49,270 nt of DNA, from NCBI RefSeq assembly GCF_001908185.1, contig NZ_LGHM01000069.1, positions 1 to 49,270 of the forward strand, read 5' to 3'. Every line of letters begins with the position of its first letter. The first letter of the stretch is position 1. Source of the DNA: Bradyrhizobium sp. AS23.2 (GTDB taxonomy: Bacteria > Pseudomonadota > Alphaproteobacteria > Rhizobiales > Xanthobacteraceae). The notes beneath the pieces were generated by a model. It searched no databases. It had not been told where the DNA came from and saw nothing but the letters and a program-made list of their open reading frames with translations. Shown here in pieces: positions 32,253 through 41,680 of the stretch. A program made the position numbers and the translations under genes.

Positions 32253-33497
32253 ATGGTAGTTAAAAATACCAAGCGATTGCAGGTGCTTACAAAACAACGG
32301 GTAATCACATCCGTAGTTTTACTGGCGCTTGCCGGTGCCGGGGCCTACGGCTTCCTCTATGCGGGCGCCAAGGAGAAGCGCCACTCCGAAATCTCCAGCC
32401 AGTCGCGCAGGAACGCCCAGAACTTCACGCCGACGCCGTCCGAATGGGCGACGCTGACGATCGAGCCGGTCAAGGAGAAAGCCTTTCGCGCCGAGCATGT
32501 CACCGAAGGCAAGGTCGCGGTCGACGAGGACCGTTCGACGCCGGTGTTCTCGCCCTATGCCGGCCGGGTGACCAAGCTGCTCGCCAAGCCGGGCGAGAGC
32601 GTCACGCAAGGTCAACCGCTGTTCACAATCGAGGCCGCCGACACCGTGCAGGCCCAGAACGATTTCATCTCGGCGATGACGTCGCAGAACAAGGCGAAGT
32701 CGGCCCTCGAGCTCGCCGACATCCAGTTCAAGCGTGCCAAGGATCTCTATGAGGGCCACGCCGTTCCGCTGAAGGACTATCAGCAGGCCGAAGCGACCCA
32801 GGTCCAGGCGCAGAACGACATGCGCTCCTCGGTGACGGCACTGGAGGCCGCCCGCAACAAGCTGCGCATCCTCGGTTTCACCGACGAGTCGATCAAGACG
32901 TTCCAGGACAAGGCCGCCATCAATCCGGAGATCACGATCTATTCGCCGCTTGCGGGCACGGTCGTGCAGCGCAAGATTGGCCCCGGCCAGTATGTCAGCG
33001 CCGGCGCCAGCGACCCGGTGTTCGTGATCGGCGACCTGTCCACGGTCTGGCTCACGGCATTCGTCCGAGAAAGCGATGCGGCCTCGGTCAACATCGGTCA
33101 GGATATTGCCTTCAATGTCATGGCGCTGCCCGACCATCCGTTTACTGCCAAGATCAACTACGTCGCCGCCGCGATCGACCCCAACACCCGCCGCCTGCTG
33201 GTCCGCGCCACCATCGACAACAAGGACGGGCTGCTCAAGCCGGAGATGTTCGCCAACGTGACCGTCTACTCGGCCAGCGGCCGTGCCGCACCGGCTGTGC
33301 CGAAGCAGGCCCTGATCTACGAAGCCGACAAGGTCCGGATCTGGGTCGCGCGCGAGGACAAGTCGGTCGAGCTGCGCCACATCAAGACCGGCCTCATCAA
33401 TGGCAACCTCGTCGAGGTCACGAGCAACCTGAAGCCCGGCGAGCAGATCATCACCAGGGGCAGCCTGTTCATCGACCGCGCGGCGTCCGGTAGCTGA
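32253..33497 (+). CDS. RND efflux periplasmic adaptor (membrane-fusion protein), CzcB/CusB-like
   Basis: This 414-aa protein has an N-terminal membrane anchor (about residues 17-38), a barrel-sandwich/lipoyl region (FSPYAGRVTKLLAKPGESVTQGQPLFTI, and SPLAGTVVQRKIGPGQYVSAG after the hairpin), an alpha-helical hairpin (about 130-210), and a C-terminal beta-barrel with a membrane-proximal domain. It links the inner-membrane pump to an outer-membrane channel. It precedes the permease gene by 27 bases, so the two form an operon. No His/Met-rich N-terminus typical of metal chaperone function is seen. The 145-base gap upstream should hold the promoter. Confidence 0.9.
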   Translation: MVVKNTKRLQVLTKQRVITSVVLLALAGAGAYGFLYAGAKEKRHSEISSQSRRNAQNFTPTPSEWATLTIEPVKEKAFRAEHVTEGKVAVDEDRSTPVFSPYAGRVTKLLAKPGESVTQGQPLFTIEAADTVQAQNDFISAMTSQNKAKSALELADIQFKRAKDLYEGHAVPLKDYQQAEATQVQAQNDMRSSVTALEAARNKLRILGFTDESIKTFQDKAAINPEITIYSPLAGTVVQRKIGPGQYVSAGASDPVFVIGDLSTVWLTAFVRESDAASVNIGQDIAFNVMALPDHPFTAKINYVAAAIDPNTRRLLVRATIDNKDGLLKPEMFANVTVYSASGRAAPAVPKQALIYEADKVRIWVAREDKSVELRHIKTGLINGNLVEVTSNLKPGEQIITRGSLFIDRAASGS

Positions 33498-33524
33498 TCG
33501 ACGACAGAAGAAGCTGAAGACCTG

Positions 33525-36500
33525 ATGGATCGCCTCGTCGCCTTTGCCGTCAACCGGCGCTTCCTGATGGTCGGCATGTTCGTCGCCGTGCTGATCGGCG
33601 GCGTGATCGCGTTCAACCAGCTCAACATCGAGGCCTATCCCGATCCGACCCCGCCGATGGTCGACATCGTGACGCAAAGCCCGGGCCTGTCGGCCGAGGA
33701 GATCGAGAGGTACATCACGATCCCGATCGAGACCCAGGTCGCAGGTCTGAAGAACCTCACGACGATCCGCACCATCTCGCTTTACGGCCTCTCCGACGTC
33801 AAACTCCAGTTCTCCTTTGCCTACACTTACGAGGAGGCGCTGCAGCAGGTGCTGAACCGCCTCGCGCAGCTCGCGCCGCTGCCGGGCAACGTGCAGCCGC
33901 AGATCTCGCCGCTCAGCCCGATCGGTGAAATCTTCCGCTATCGCCTCGTCGGTCCGCCGAACTACAGCGTGCTCGACCTCAAGACGATCCAGGACTGGAT
34001 CCTGCAGCGCCGCTTCCGCGCCGTGCCCGGCGTGATCGACGTCACCGGCTGGGGCGGCAAGAGCAAGACCTATGAGATTCAGGTCGACAACAACAAGCTG
34101 GTGGCCAACGGCCTGACGCTACCGCAACTGCTCCAGGCGGTCAGCAATTCCAACGTCAATGTCGGCGGCAACACCGTCGATATCGGCCAGCAATCGGCCG
34201 TGGTGCGCGGCGTCGGCCTGATCCGCTCGATCGACGACCTCGCCAATACCATGATCGCCCAGACCAACGGCAATCCGGTGCTGGTCAAGGATGTCGCCAC
34301 CGTCACCGTCGGTCAAAAGCCTCGTCTCGGCATTGCCGGCCTCGACGATGCCGACGACATCGTGCAGGGCATCGTGCTGATGCGGCGCGGCGAGCAGAGC
34401 ACGCCGACGATCAAGCGTGTCGAGGAGCTCGTTCGCACCATCAACGGGTCCAGCATCCTGCCGCCGGGCGTGCGCATCGAACGCATCTACGACCGCAAGG
34501 ACCTGATCGACCTCACCACCCACACCGTGTTGCACAACATGGTGGTCGGCATCCTGCTGATCGTGCTGTTGCAGTGGATATTCCTCGGCGATCTGCGCAG
34601 CGCGCTGATCGTCGGCGCCACCATCCCGTTCGCGCTGTTCTTCGCCGTGATCATCCTGGTGCTGCGCGGGGAATCGGCAAACCTGTTGTCGGTCGGCGCC
34701 ATCGACTTCGGCCTGATCGTCGACGCCACCGTCATCATGGTGGAGGCGATCTTCCGCCGCCTGACGCAGACGACCCCGGTGTCGGAATCCGAACAGATGT
34801 CGCCCGAGACGCTGTTCGGCATGAAGAGCCACGCAATCCTCAGTGCCGCGGCCGACGTTTCCCGCTCGATCTTCTTTGCCGCGGCCATCATCATCGCCGC
34901 CTTCCTGCCGCTGTTCACGCTCTCCGGCGTCGAGGGCAATATCTTCGGGCCGATGGCGCGCACCTATGCCTATGCGCTGGCCGGCGGCCTGCTTGCGACG
35001 TTCACCGTCACGCCGGCGGTGTCCGCGATCATCCTGCCCGCGCATGTCGAGGAGACCGAGACCAGGGTCATGCAGATCCTGCACCGGCTCTACATGCCGG
35101 TGCTGAACTGGGCGGTCGCCAACCGCAACATCGTGCTCGGTGGCGCGGTCGGCCTCGTGCTGATGACGGTGGCGCTCGGCCGGCTGCTCGGCCTCGAATT
35201 CCTGCCCAAGCTGGAAGAGGGCAATCTCTGGATCCGCGCCACGCTGCCGCCGACCATCTCGCTCGAGGAAGGCAACAGCTACGTGAACGAGATGCGCAAG
35301 CTGATCCGCGCCCGGCCCGAAGTGGAATCCGTGGTATCGCAGCACGGCCGTCCCGACGACGGCACCGACGCCGCCGGCTTCTTCAACGCCGAGTTCTTCG
35401 CGCCGCTCAAGCCCGCGAGCGAGTGGCCCGGTACGCGTGACAAGGAAGAGCTGACCGCGCAACTGCTCAAGCAGCTCGACGACCGCTTCCCCGGCGTCGA
35501 GTTCAACTTCTCGCAATATCTTCAGGACAACGTCTCTGAAGCTGTCTCGGGCGTGAAGGGTGAGAACTCGATCAAGCTGTTCGGCAGCGATCTCCAGGCG
35601 CTCACTGATACCGCCAACAAGATCAAGTCGGTGCTCGCCACCGTGCAGGGCGTGACCGACCTTGCGGTGTTCACCTCGCTCGGCCAGCCGACCGTCCAGA
35701 TCGACATCGACCGCGCCAAGGCCGCGCGCTATGGGCTTGCGCCGGGCGACATCAACGCCACCATCAAGGTCGCGATCGGCGGCGATACCGCGGGTGACCT
35801 CTACGAGCCGGGAAGCGACCGCCACTTCCCGATCATCGTCCGCCTTGCGCCGGAATATCGCAAGAGCGCCGAGGCGATCCAGAATTTGCGGATCGGCGCG
35901 CCCGGGCCGAACGGCACCGTCACGCAGATCCCCCTCAGCGAGGTCGCCAATATCAGCCTCGTCTCGGGCGCGGCCTACATCTATCGCGAGCAGCAGGAAC
36001 GCTATCTGCCGATCAAATTCTCGGTGCGTGAGCGCGACCTCGGCAGCGCGATCCGCGAGGCGCAGCAGAAGATCGCCGAGCAGGTGCAGCTGCCGCCGGG
36101 TTCGCACATGGAATGGGTCGGCGAGTATGGCAATCTGCAGGACGCGATCAAGAGGCTGTCGATCGTGGTCCCGATCTCGCTGGCGCTGATCGCCATCCTG
36201 CTCTGGTTCAATTTCAGCTCCATGACGGACACGCTGCTCGCCATGAGCGTGATCCCGATGGCGATCTTCGGCGGTGTGCTCGGGCTGGTGATCACCGGCA
36301 CCGCCTTCAGCGTCTCCGCGGCGATCGGCTTCATCGCGTTATTCGGCATCGCCGTGATGGACGGCATCATCATCATCTCGCAGTTCAACCAGCTCATCGA
36401 GGAAGGCATGGACCGCATGAGCGCGGTGATTCGCACCGGCGAATTGCAGCTCCGGCCCGTGCTGATGACCTGCGTGGTCGCCGGCGTCGGCCTGTTGCCG

Positions 36501-36641
36501 GCGGCGCTGTCGGGAGGCATCGGCTCGCAGGTGCAGAAGCCACTCGCGGTCGTGGTCGTCACCGGCATGATGCTGGCGCCGGTCGTGATCCTGGTGACCT
36601 TGCCGGTCCTGATCTCCTTCTTCTCCCGCCGCGCGCGCTGA
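33525..36641 (+). CDS. RND efflux permease, CzcA/CusA-like (heavy-metal-type)
   Basis: This 1038-aa inner-membrane pump has the full RND architecture: the opening helix FLMVGMFVAVLIGGVIAF, two large periplasmic loops, and two six-helix blocks. Helix 4 reads LLSVGAIDFGLIVDATVIMVE, with the charged D-D-E pattern characteristic of the heavy-metal (HME) subfamily rather than drug (HAE1) pumps. The metal or other substrate cannot be inferred with certainty. A partner TolC-like protein lies at 37652-39082 on the other strand. Confidence 0.9.
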   Translation: MDRLVAFAVNRRFLMVGMFVAVLIGGVIAFNQLNIEAYPDPTPPMVDIVTQSPGLSAEEIERYITIPIETQVAGLKNLTTIRTISLYGLSDVKLQFSFAYTYEEALQQVLNRLAQLAPLPGNVQPQISPLSPIGEIFRYRLVGPPNYSVLDLKTIQDWILQRRFRAVPGVIDVTGWGGKSKTYEIQVDNNKLVANGLTLPQLLQAVSNSNVNVGGNTVDIGQQSAVVRGVGLIRSIDDLANTMIAQTNGNPVLVKDVATVTVGQKPRLGIAGLDDADDIVQGIVLMRRGEQSTPTIKRVEELVRTINGSSILPPGVRIERIYDRKDLIDLTTHTVLHNMVVGILLIVLLQWIFLGDLRSALIVGATIPFALFFAVIILVLRGESANLLSVGAIDFGLIVDATVIMVEAIFRRLTQTTPVSESEQMSPETLFGMKSHAILSAAADVSRSIFFAAAIIIAAFLPLFTLSGVEGNIFGPMARTYAYALAGGLLATFTVTPAVSAIILPAHVEETETRVMQILHRLYMPVLNWAVANRNIVLGGAVGLVLMTVALGRLLGLEFLPKLEEGNLWIRATLPPTISLEEGNSYVNEMRKLIRARPEVESVVSQHGRPDDGTDAAGFFNAEFFAPLKPASEWPGTRDKEELTAQLLKQLDDRFPGVEFNFSQYLQDNVSEAVSGVKGENSIKLFGSDLQALTDTANKIKSVLATVQGVTDLAVFTSLGQPTVQIDIDRAKAARYGLAPGDINATIKVAIGGDTAGDLYEPGSDRHFPIIVRLAPEYRKSAEAIQNLRIGAPGPNGTVTQIPLSEVANISLVSGAAYIYREQQERYLPIKFSVRERDLGSAIREAQQKIAEQVQLPPGSHMEWVGEYGNLQDAIKRLSIVVPISLALIAILLWFNFSSMTDTLLAMSVIPMAIFGGVLGLVITGTAFSVSAAIGFIALFGIAVMDGIIIISQFNQLIEEGMDRMSAVIRTGELQLRPVLMTCVVAGVGLLPAALSGGIGSQVQKPLAVVVVTGMMLAPVVILVTLPVLISFFSRRAR

Positions 36642-36669
36642 GCGCTGAAATCCGTTCGCCCGCAGCGTA

Positions 36670-37581
36670 TCAAAATCCGTAGAGGCGCGCCGGATTGTCG
36701 GCCAGGATCTTCTTGCGCACATCCGCATCCGGCGCCCATACCGGCAACTGATTGAGCAGGCGCCCATCGTCGATCGGGTAGAACGGTGCGATGTCAGTGG
36801 CTTTGCGTCCCTCGACAGGGCCTGAATCCGGATGCGGCCAGTCGGTCCCCCAGACGATGCGGTCCGCGTTCGCCGCGATCAGTGCCCGCGCATAGGGCGC
36901 CATGTCCTGATAGTCGGGCGCGAGCTTTGACGAACGATAGGCGCCGGAGATTTTGACATAGGCTTTGCCGGATTTCACGAGCTCGATCAGATCGGAAAAT
37001 CCAGGCTGTTCCAGCCCGAGGGAGGCTTCAGCGCCGCCAAAATGGTCGAACACCGCCGGCACGGGCGCAGCCAGCACGAGATCCCTGATCGCCGAGATCA
37101 TCGGCAGCGTGGTGTAGAGCTGCACATGCCAGCCGCGGGCCTTCATGCGCTCCACGGCGGCGGTGAAGCGGGCTCGGCCGACATTGGGATCGTTGACGCC
37201 GTCGGTTGCGAGATTGATGCGGATGCCGCGGAAGCCGGCCGCTTGCATCGTATCGAGCTGGGCTTCCGTCGTCTTGTCGTCGATCACAGCCACCCCGCGC
37301 GCGGTCGCGCCCCGCGCCTTCATGCCGAACAGGCTGGAGGAATTGTCCGTGCCGTAGACGCTGGGGGTGACGATCACCACGCGCTCGATATGCAGCGCCC
37401 TGTGCAGCGCCGCCATCTCCTCCGGGGAGGCCGGCCCCGGCGTATAGACACGCTTCGCGAAGAACGGAAACTTTTCGACATCGCCATGGATGTGAGTGTG
37501 GCAGTCGCAGGCATGCGCCGGGACGTCGAAATTGATCGGCGTCGCGGGTTGGGCTGCGCGCGCGTAGACTTTGTCGGTCAT
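36670..37581 (-). CDS. Amidohydrolase-2 family TIM-barrel hydrolase (LigI/dicarboxylate-lactonase-like)
   Basis: This 303-aa protein carries the metal-site motif HACDCHTHIHGD (about residues 23-34) at the start of the barrel, a catalytic-His region FDHFGG, and the closing Asp motif VWGTDWPHPD. Such enzymes include 2-pyrone-4,6-dicarboxylate lactonase (LigI) of aromatic degradation and several uncharacterised lactonases. The substrate is unknown. It converges on the RND permease with 28 bases between stops. Confidence 0.85.
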   Translation of the reverse strand: MTDKVYARAAQPATPINFDVPAHACDCHTHIHGDVEKFPFFAKRVYTPGPASPEEMAALHRALHIERVVIVTPSVYGTDNSSSLFGMKARGATARGVAVIDDKTTEAQLDTMQAAGFRGIRINLATDGVNDPNVGRARFTAAVERMKARGWHVQLYTTLPMISAIRDLVLAAPVPAVFDHFGGAEASLGLEQPGFSDLIELVKSGKAYVKISGAYRSSKLAPDYQDMAPYARALIAANADRIVWGTDWPHPDSGPVEGRKATDIAPFYPIDDGRLLNQLPVWAPDADVRKKILADNPARLYGF

Positions 37582-37651
37582 GGCTAATCCGGCGGCATAG
37601 AGGGCGAAGACAGCGAAATGTCGAGCTAGGGTGCTGCCCTACAGCAAGATA

Positions 37652-39082
37652 TCACTGCCCCGACGGCGTGCGCAGGCCGTGCCAGGCGTCGCGGACCTGC
37701 TGGTAGTGCACCTCGGGCAGATAGTCCGGCGTGTTCAGGCTCAAGGTCTTGACGTCGAGATGGCCGACGGCGCTGAGCAGCGTGTAGGAGGCGATGACGC
37801 GGTCGCGCAGCGCGCCGATCAGGCGGGCCTTGGCCTGGATCAGGTCGGCCTGCGAGTTCAGCACGTCGACCGTCGTGCGCTGTCCGCCGGCGGCCTCGCG
37901 CTGCACGCCCTGGAGCGCGACGGTCGCCGCCTTCACCTCGGACTCCGAGGCCGAGACCGCGATCTTGGCGCCCTCGTTGGCAACCCAGGCGCTGACGGCC
38001 GCCGTGCGCGCCTGGTTGCGCACCCGGTCGAGCACGAGCCGGCTCTGCGCCGTGATCTCCTTGGCCTGCCGCGTCTGCGAGGCGGCCGTGCCGCCGTCGT
38101 AGATCGGCGCGGTGACGCTGGCGACGATCGATGCCTGGTTCTCGGCGAGGGTGCTCAACGACGGGTCGTTGTCGCGGCTTTTGCTGGCGCTGCCCTGGAG
38201 GCTGGCGCTCGGCAGCAGCGCCCCTTCCGCGACGCGGATGTTGGTCGAGGCGACATCGACGTCGAAGCCTGCCGCCATCACCGCTGGATGCTGGCGGATG
38301 GCCATCGTCATCGAGTCCTCGCGGCTCTTCGGCAGATAGCGGTCGACGACCTCGGCGGGCCGGAGCTGCGACGGGGGATTGCCGATCACCTGGGTGTAGG
38401 TCGCCTGGCTCACGGCAAGCGCGACTTCGGCGGCGTTGAGATCGGCAAGGCCGCGGTTGAGGCGCGCCTCGGCCTGGGCGGTGTCGGTCGGCGTGACGTC
38501 GCCGGCATTGAGGCGGCGCTGGGTGACGGCGAGCGTCTCGCGCAGGAACGCGACGTTGGAACGCTGGGCCTCGACCAGCGACTGGTTCGCCAGCACGTTG
38601 GTGTAGGCGGTGACCGCGTCGAGCAGCACGCCCTGGCCGACATTACGCAGCGCCTCGCGACCGGACTGCACCTGGAGTTCCGCGACCCGCACGCTGTTGG
38701 CGGTGCGGAAGCCGTTGAACAGGGTCTGCGTCACCGTGACGCCGATAACCCATGGCTTCAGGCTGGCGGTCTGGATGGTGTTGTCGGGCAGCAGGTTGCG
38801 CACCGTCTGCAGGCCGGCGCTGAGGCTCGCCACGATCTGCGGCCGGTAGCCGGCCAGCGCCTGCGGCACAATCTCGTCCGTCGCGCGCTGCCGCGCACGC
38901 TCGGCATTGAGCTGCGGATTGGTCTGGTAAGCCTTGACGAGCGCCTCCGGCAGGGCTTCCGCCCATGCGGCCGAGGGCAGGGCGCAAGAAAGCACCAGCG
39001 TGGTCCATATCGCCAGCGCAGGACCCACACCGGATCGATGCCGCGTCATCACGCGACCAGCTCTCGCGGCACGCCCAATCAT
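37652..39082 (-). CDS. TolC-family outer membrane channel
   Basis: This 476-aa protein (or 465 aa from ATG 39049) has a signal peptide (ALAIWTTLVLSCALPSAAWA) and the two tandem outer-membrane-efflux-protein repeats: EALPEALVKAYQTNPQLNAERARQRATDE early on and a second half from about residue 250. Long alpha-helical stretches and VTQTLFNGFRT and VTAPIYDGGTA, the strand-leading segments of TolC, are clear. It would complete a tripartite pump or type I export system. It is not in the RND operon but lies nearby on the opposite strand, so partnership is plausible but unproven. Confidence 0.92.
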   Translation of the reverse strand: MIGRAARAGRVMTRHRSGVGPALAIWTTLVLSCALPSAAWAEALPEALVKAYQTNPQLNAERARQRATDEIVPQALAGYRPQIVASLSAGLQTVRNLLPDNTIQTASLKPWVIGVTVTQTLFNGFRTANSVRVAELQVQSGREALRNVGQGVLLDAVTAYTNVLANQSLVEAQRSNVAFLRETLAVTQRRLNAGDVTPTDTAQAEARLNRGLADLNAAEVALAVSQATYTQVIGNPPSQLRPAEVVDRYLPKSREDSMTMAIRQHPAVMAAGFDVDVASTNIRVAEGALLPSASLQGSASKSRDNDPSLSTLAENQASIVASVTAPIYDGGTAASQTRQAKEITAQSRLVLDRVRNQARTAAVSAWVANEGAKIAVSASESEVKAATVALQGVQREAAGGQRTTVDVLNSQADLIQAKARLIGALRDRVIASYTLLSAVGHLDVKTLSLNTPDYLPEVHYQQVRDAWHGLRTPSGQ

Positions 39083-39269
39083 GTAATCCCGCTAAACCCC
39101 GGCTGTTCGCCCCCGCCGACGGCGGCCCTCTTAACTGTTTAACCAGCCGGGGTCCCGCAGGCAAACTGCCGCGGGGAAAACCCCCATGTATTCCGTGCTT
39201 GTTGCAGGTGCGTCACAGGGGTTGCGGGAACGCAGCAAAGACTTACACCAGCCTTACCGCTCGTCGGCC

Positions 39270-40049
39270 TTACCGGTTCTTGTTCACCGGCTTGCGCTTT
39301 TCGATGAACGCCGCCATGCCCTCGGAGCGGTCTTCCAGCGCGAAGGTCGAGTGGAACAGGTTGCGCTCGACGCTCATGCCCTCGGCGAGCGTGGTTTCGA
39401 AGGCACGGTTCACCGCTTCCTTGGCCATCGCGGCCGCAGGGCGCGACATCGCGGCGATCTTCTCGGCCGCTGCCATGACTTCGTCCATCAGCTTGTCTGC
39501 GGGCACGATGCGGCTGACGAGGCCGCTGCGCTCGGCTTCCGCCGCATCCATCATGCGGCCGGTGAGGCAGAGGTCCATTGCTTTGGACTTGCCGATCGCG
39601 CGCGTCAGGCGTTGGGTGCCGCCGATGCCGGGAATGGTGCCGAGCGTGATTTCGGGCTGGCCGAATTTGGCGGTATCAGCGGCGATGATGAAGTCGCACA
39701 TCATGGCGAGTTCGCAGCCACCGCCGAGCGCGTAGCCTGCGACTGCGGCAATGGTCGGCTTGCGGCAGCGCGCGACGCGGTCGCCGCCGATCGCGGCGAA
39801 GTCCTCCGAGAACATGTCAATGAAGCCCTTCGGCTGCATCTCCTTGATGTCGGCGCCCGCGGCAAAGGCCTTCTCGCTGCCGGTCACGACGATGCAGCCG
39901 ATGGCATCATCGGCCTCGAGGTCGTCAACGGCCGCGGCGATCTCGCGGAAGACGCCGAAGGAGAGCGCGTTGAGCATCTTCGGCCGGTTCAGCTTGACGA
40001 TGCCGACCGCGCCTTTGCTTTCGACGATGATGTGTTCGAACGTGCTCAT
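39270..40049 (-). CDS. Enoyl-CoA hydratase (crotonase family)
   Basis: The enzyme hydrates trans-2-enoyl-CoA in fatty-acid beta-oxidation. The 259-aa protein has the oxyanion-hole motif FAAGADI (63-69) and both catalytic glutamates, E113 ([13 protein letters not shown]) and E133 ([19 protein letters not shown]), spaced as in rat mitochondrial hydratase. It is therefore a true hydratase rather than a divergent crotonase. GGAG precedes ATG 40049 closely. No beta-oxidation partner adjoins it. Confidence 0.93.
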   Translation of the reverse strand: MSTFEHIIVESKGAVGIVKLNRPKMLNALSFGVFREIAAAVDDLEADDAIGCIVVTGSEKAFAAGADIKEMQPKGFIDMFSEDFAAIGGDRVARCRKPTIAAVAGYALGGGCELAMMCDFIIAADTAKFGQPEITLGTIPGIGGTQRLTRAIGKSKAMDLCLTGRMMDAAEAERSGLVSRIVPADKLMDEVMAAAEKIAAMSRPAAAMAKEAVNRAFETTLAEGMSVERNLFHSTFALEDRSEGMAAFIEKRKPVNKNR

Positions 40050-40188
40050 GCTCCACCCACGCTATTGATTGGGCGGGCAATGTGCCCGCTGGCGCGGTGG
40101 GCTTCAAGGGGGGCCAAAAAGCTCTGGGAACAAGGCCACCGGAACACGCGAGATGCGTGTTCCGGACGAGGTCCCCCCAGGCCTTGGT

Positions 40189-40839
40189 TCAGGCCATGAA
40201 CATGCGTGCGGCGGAGGCCAGTGTCAGGAACGCGCCGAAGCCGATGAAGATCTTGCCGATCAGGGAGCTCTGGTCCCAGGCCGAGCTCTGGCTGCTTGCC
40301 ATCACCGGCGCCGGCCGCGGCTGCGCGTCGGTTGGAGCAATCACCGCCTTTTGCGCCGCCGGGTTGTCCTGTTGCAGGGCGCGGTCGAGGTCGTTGAGCT
40401 GATCGGGCGCCACCACTTGGGCCTCGGCATCAGCGGTATTATCGGCCGCTGCCTGGACATTGTCGTTGGCGCGGCCGGTCATCGCGGAGGCCGCGGCAGC
40501 CGTCGGCGTATCAGCGGCGGCGACCTGTGCATTGGCGTTGGCGACTTGCGGCGGCATCTGGCTGGACGCCGGCGCGTCATTGCCGGCCTTGGCCTCGTTG
40601 GTCTTCGGCACGGCGTCCGTCTTGTCAGCCTTGTCGTCGGATTTCTGCGCCGCCTTGCTGCTGCTATGGCTCGAAGTATGGTGCCGGTGCTTGCTCGGCT
40701 TGGCTGCATCGGCCTGCTTGTCCGCGCTGTCGGATTTGCTGCTTGCAGCCGAACTCGGTGCTGCCTGTGCAACGCCTCCGAACAGCAAGAAAAGTCCGGC
40801 AAGAAGGATCGATGCCGCGCGCCCGCTGGCTTTCATCAT
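40189..40839 (-). CDS. Low-complexity protein with signal peptide and C-terminal membrane segment
   Basis: This 216-aa protein starts with a signal peptide (ASILLAGLFLLFGGVAQAA). It continues as a Ser/Ala/Lys/Asp-rich low-complexity stretch with a His patch (SKHRHHTSSHSSSK), and ends in a hydrophobic segment (SSLIGKIFIGFGAFLTLASAARMFMA). GGGGAGA precedes the first ATG. I do not recognise a family. The layout suggests a membrane-tethered periplasmic protein with a disordered spacer. It lies between the hydratase gene and the divergent ECF sigma gene. Confidence 0.7.
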   Translation of the reverse strand: MMKASGRAASILLAGLFLLFGGVAQAAPSSAASSKSDSADKQADAAKPSKHRHHTSSHSSSKAAQKSDDKADKTDAVPKTNEAKAGNDAPASSQMPPQVANANAQVAAADTPTAAAASAMTGRANDNVQAAADNTADAEAQVVAPDQLNDLDRALQQDNPAAQKAVIAPTDAQPRPAPVMASSQSSAWDQSSLIGKIFIGFGAFLTLASAARMFMA

Positions 40840-41087
40840 GTTGACGATCTCCCCAATTCCGCCCGTCCCGGGACCGAACAGAGACGCTGCGGCGTGACCA
40901 CAGCGGGGCAGAAAATGGGAATCTTCGGGCTACACCGGGCGAAAACGGGGCAAGGCGCCCCCTTTCGTGACCGGCCTTCGGGTGCGGACGGGACCGATCG
41001 GTGTTATGAGCCGTCGCGGACTTCCACGACTGCTCGGACAGCGATGCTCGGTGTCGATCACGAATTCGTGATCTGCTGGCGCGCAGC

Positions 41088-41112
41088 GTAACAAATTGAA
41101 AGAGCGGCCGAA
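41088..41112 (+). promoter_or_regulatory. Candidate ECF (SigF/EcfF-type) promoter for the sigma/anti-sigma pair
   Basis: GTAACA at 41088-41093 and CGAA at 41109-41112 are 15 bases apart, close to the GTAAC-N16-CGAA promoters known for Caulobacter SigF-type sigmas. It lies 20 bases upstream of the sigma start, which fits autoregulation. Confidence 0.6.
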
Positions 41113-41132
41113 TTGCATGGTGAGGGGCGCGC

Positions 41133-41678
41133 GTGCGCGGACGTGAGGACGAGTGGACCGGCCTGATGCGGTCGGCCATTGCGGGCGATGATGCAGCGTA
41201 TCATCGGCTGTTGAAGGCGGTCACGCCGGTGCTGCGCGCCGCTGCGAGGCGCGGCTTGGCGCGGGCAGGCCAGCCCCCCGACCAGGCCGAGGATATCGTG
41301 CAGGAGATTCTGTTGGCGGTGCATCTGAAACGGCACACCTGGGACAGCGAAGCCCCCTTCGCGCCGTGGCTGTTCGCGATCGCACGCAACAAGCTGATCG
41401 ATACGCTCAGGCGGCGCGGCAAGCGTGTCTTCGTCAACATCGACGATTTCGCCGAGACTCTGCCGGGCGAGGTGCCGGAGGAGACCGCGTCGGCGGGCGA
41501 GGTCGCAGCGCAGCTCAACACCCTGCCGCAGCGCCAGCGCGACGTGTTGCAGTCGATCGCGGTCGACAGCGCTTCGATCAAGGACACGGCGGCAAAATTT
41601 TCGATGAGCGAAGGTGCGGTGCGGGTCGCGCTGCATCGCGGACTTGCGGCGCTCACTGCCAAACTGCGGGACCACTAG
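41133..41678 (+). CDS. ecfF: ECF sigma factor, EcfF/SigF-like
   Basis: This 181-aa protein starts at GTG 41133 after GAGGGG. Region 2 spans about residues 20-90 (DQAEDIVQEILLAVHLKRHTW, FAPWLFAIARNKLIDTLRRR). Region 4 spans about 125-178 (LNTLPQRQRDVLQSIAVDSASIKDTAAKF with a helix-turn-helix). The next gene, two bases downstream, encodes a DUF1109/NrsF-type membrane anti-sigma with cysteines at 129 and 179. That is the arrangement known for Bradyrhizobium EcfF-OsrA, which responds to reactive oxygen species. The symbol is by analogy. Confidence 0.88.
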   Translation: MRGREDEWTGLMRSAIAGDDAAYHRLLKAVTPVLRAAARRGLARAGQPPDQAEDIVQEILLAVHLKRHTWDSEAPFAPWLFAIARNKLIDTLRRRGKRVFVNIDDFAETLPGEVPEETASAGEVAAQLNTLPQRQRDVLQSIAVDSASIKDTAAKFSMSEGAVRVALHRGLAALTAKLRDH

Positions 41679-41680
41679 TC

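Noticed and set aside
34119..36107. A 662-codon minus-strand frame opposite the RND permease
   Set aside because: Antisense of a well-recognised pump in GC-rich DNA; composition is typical of a shadow frame.
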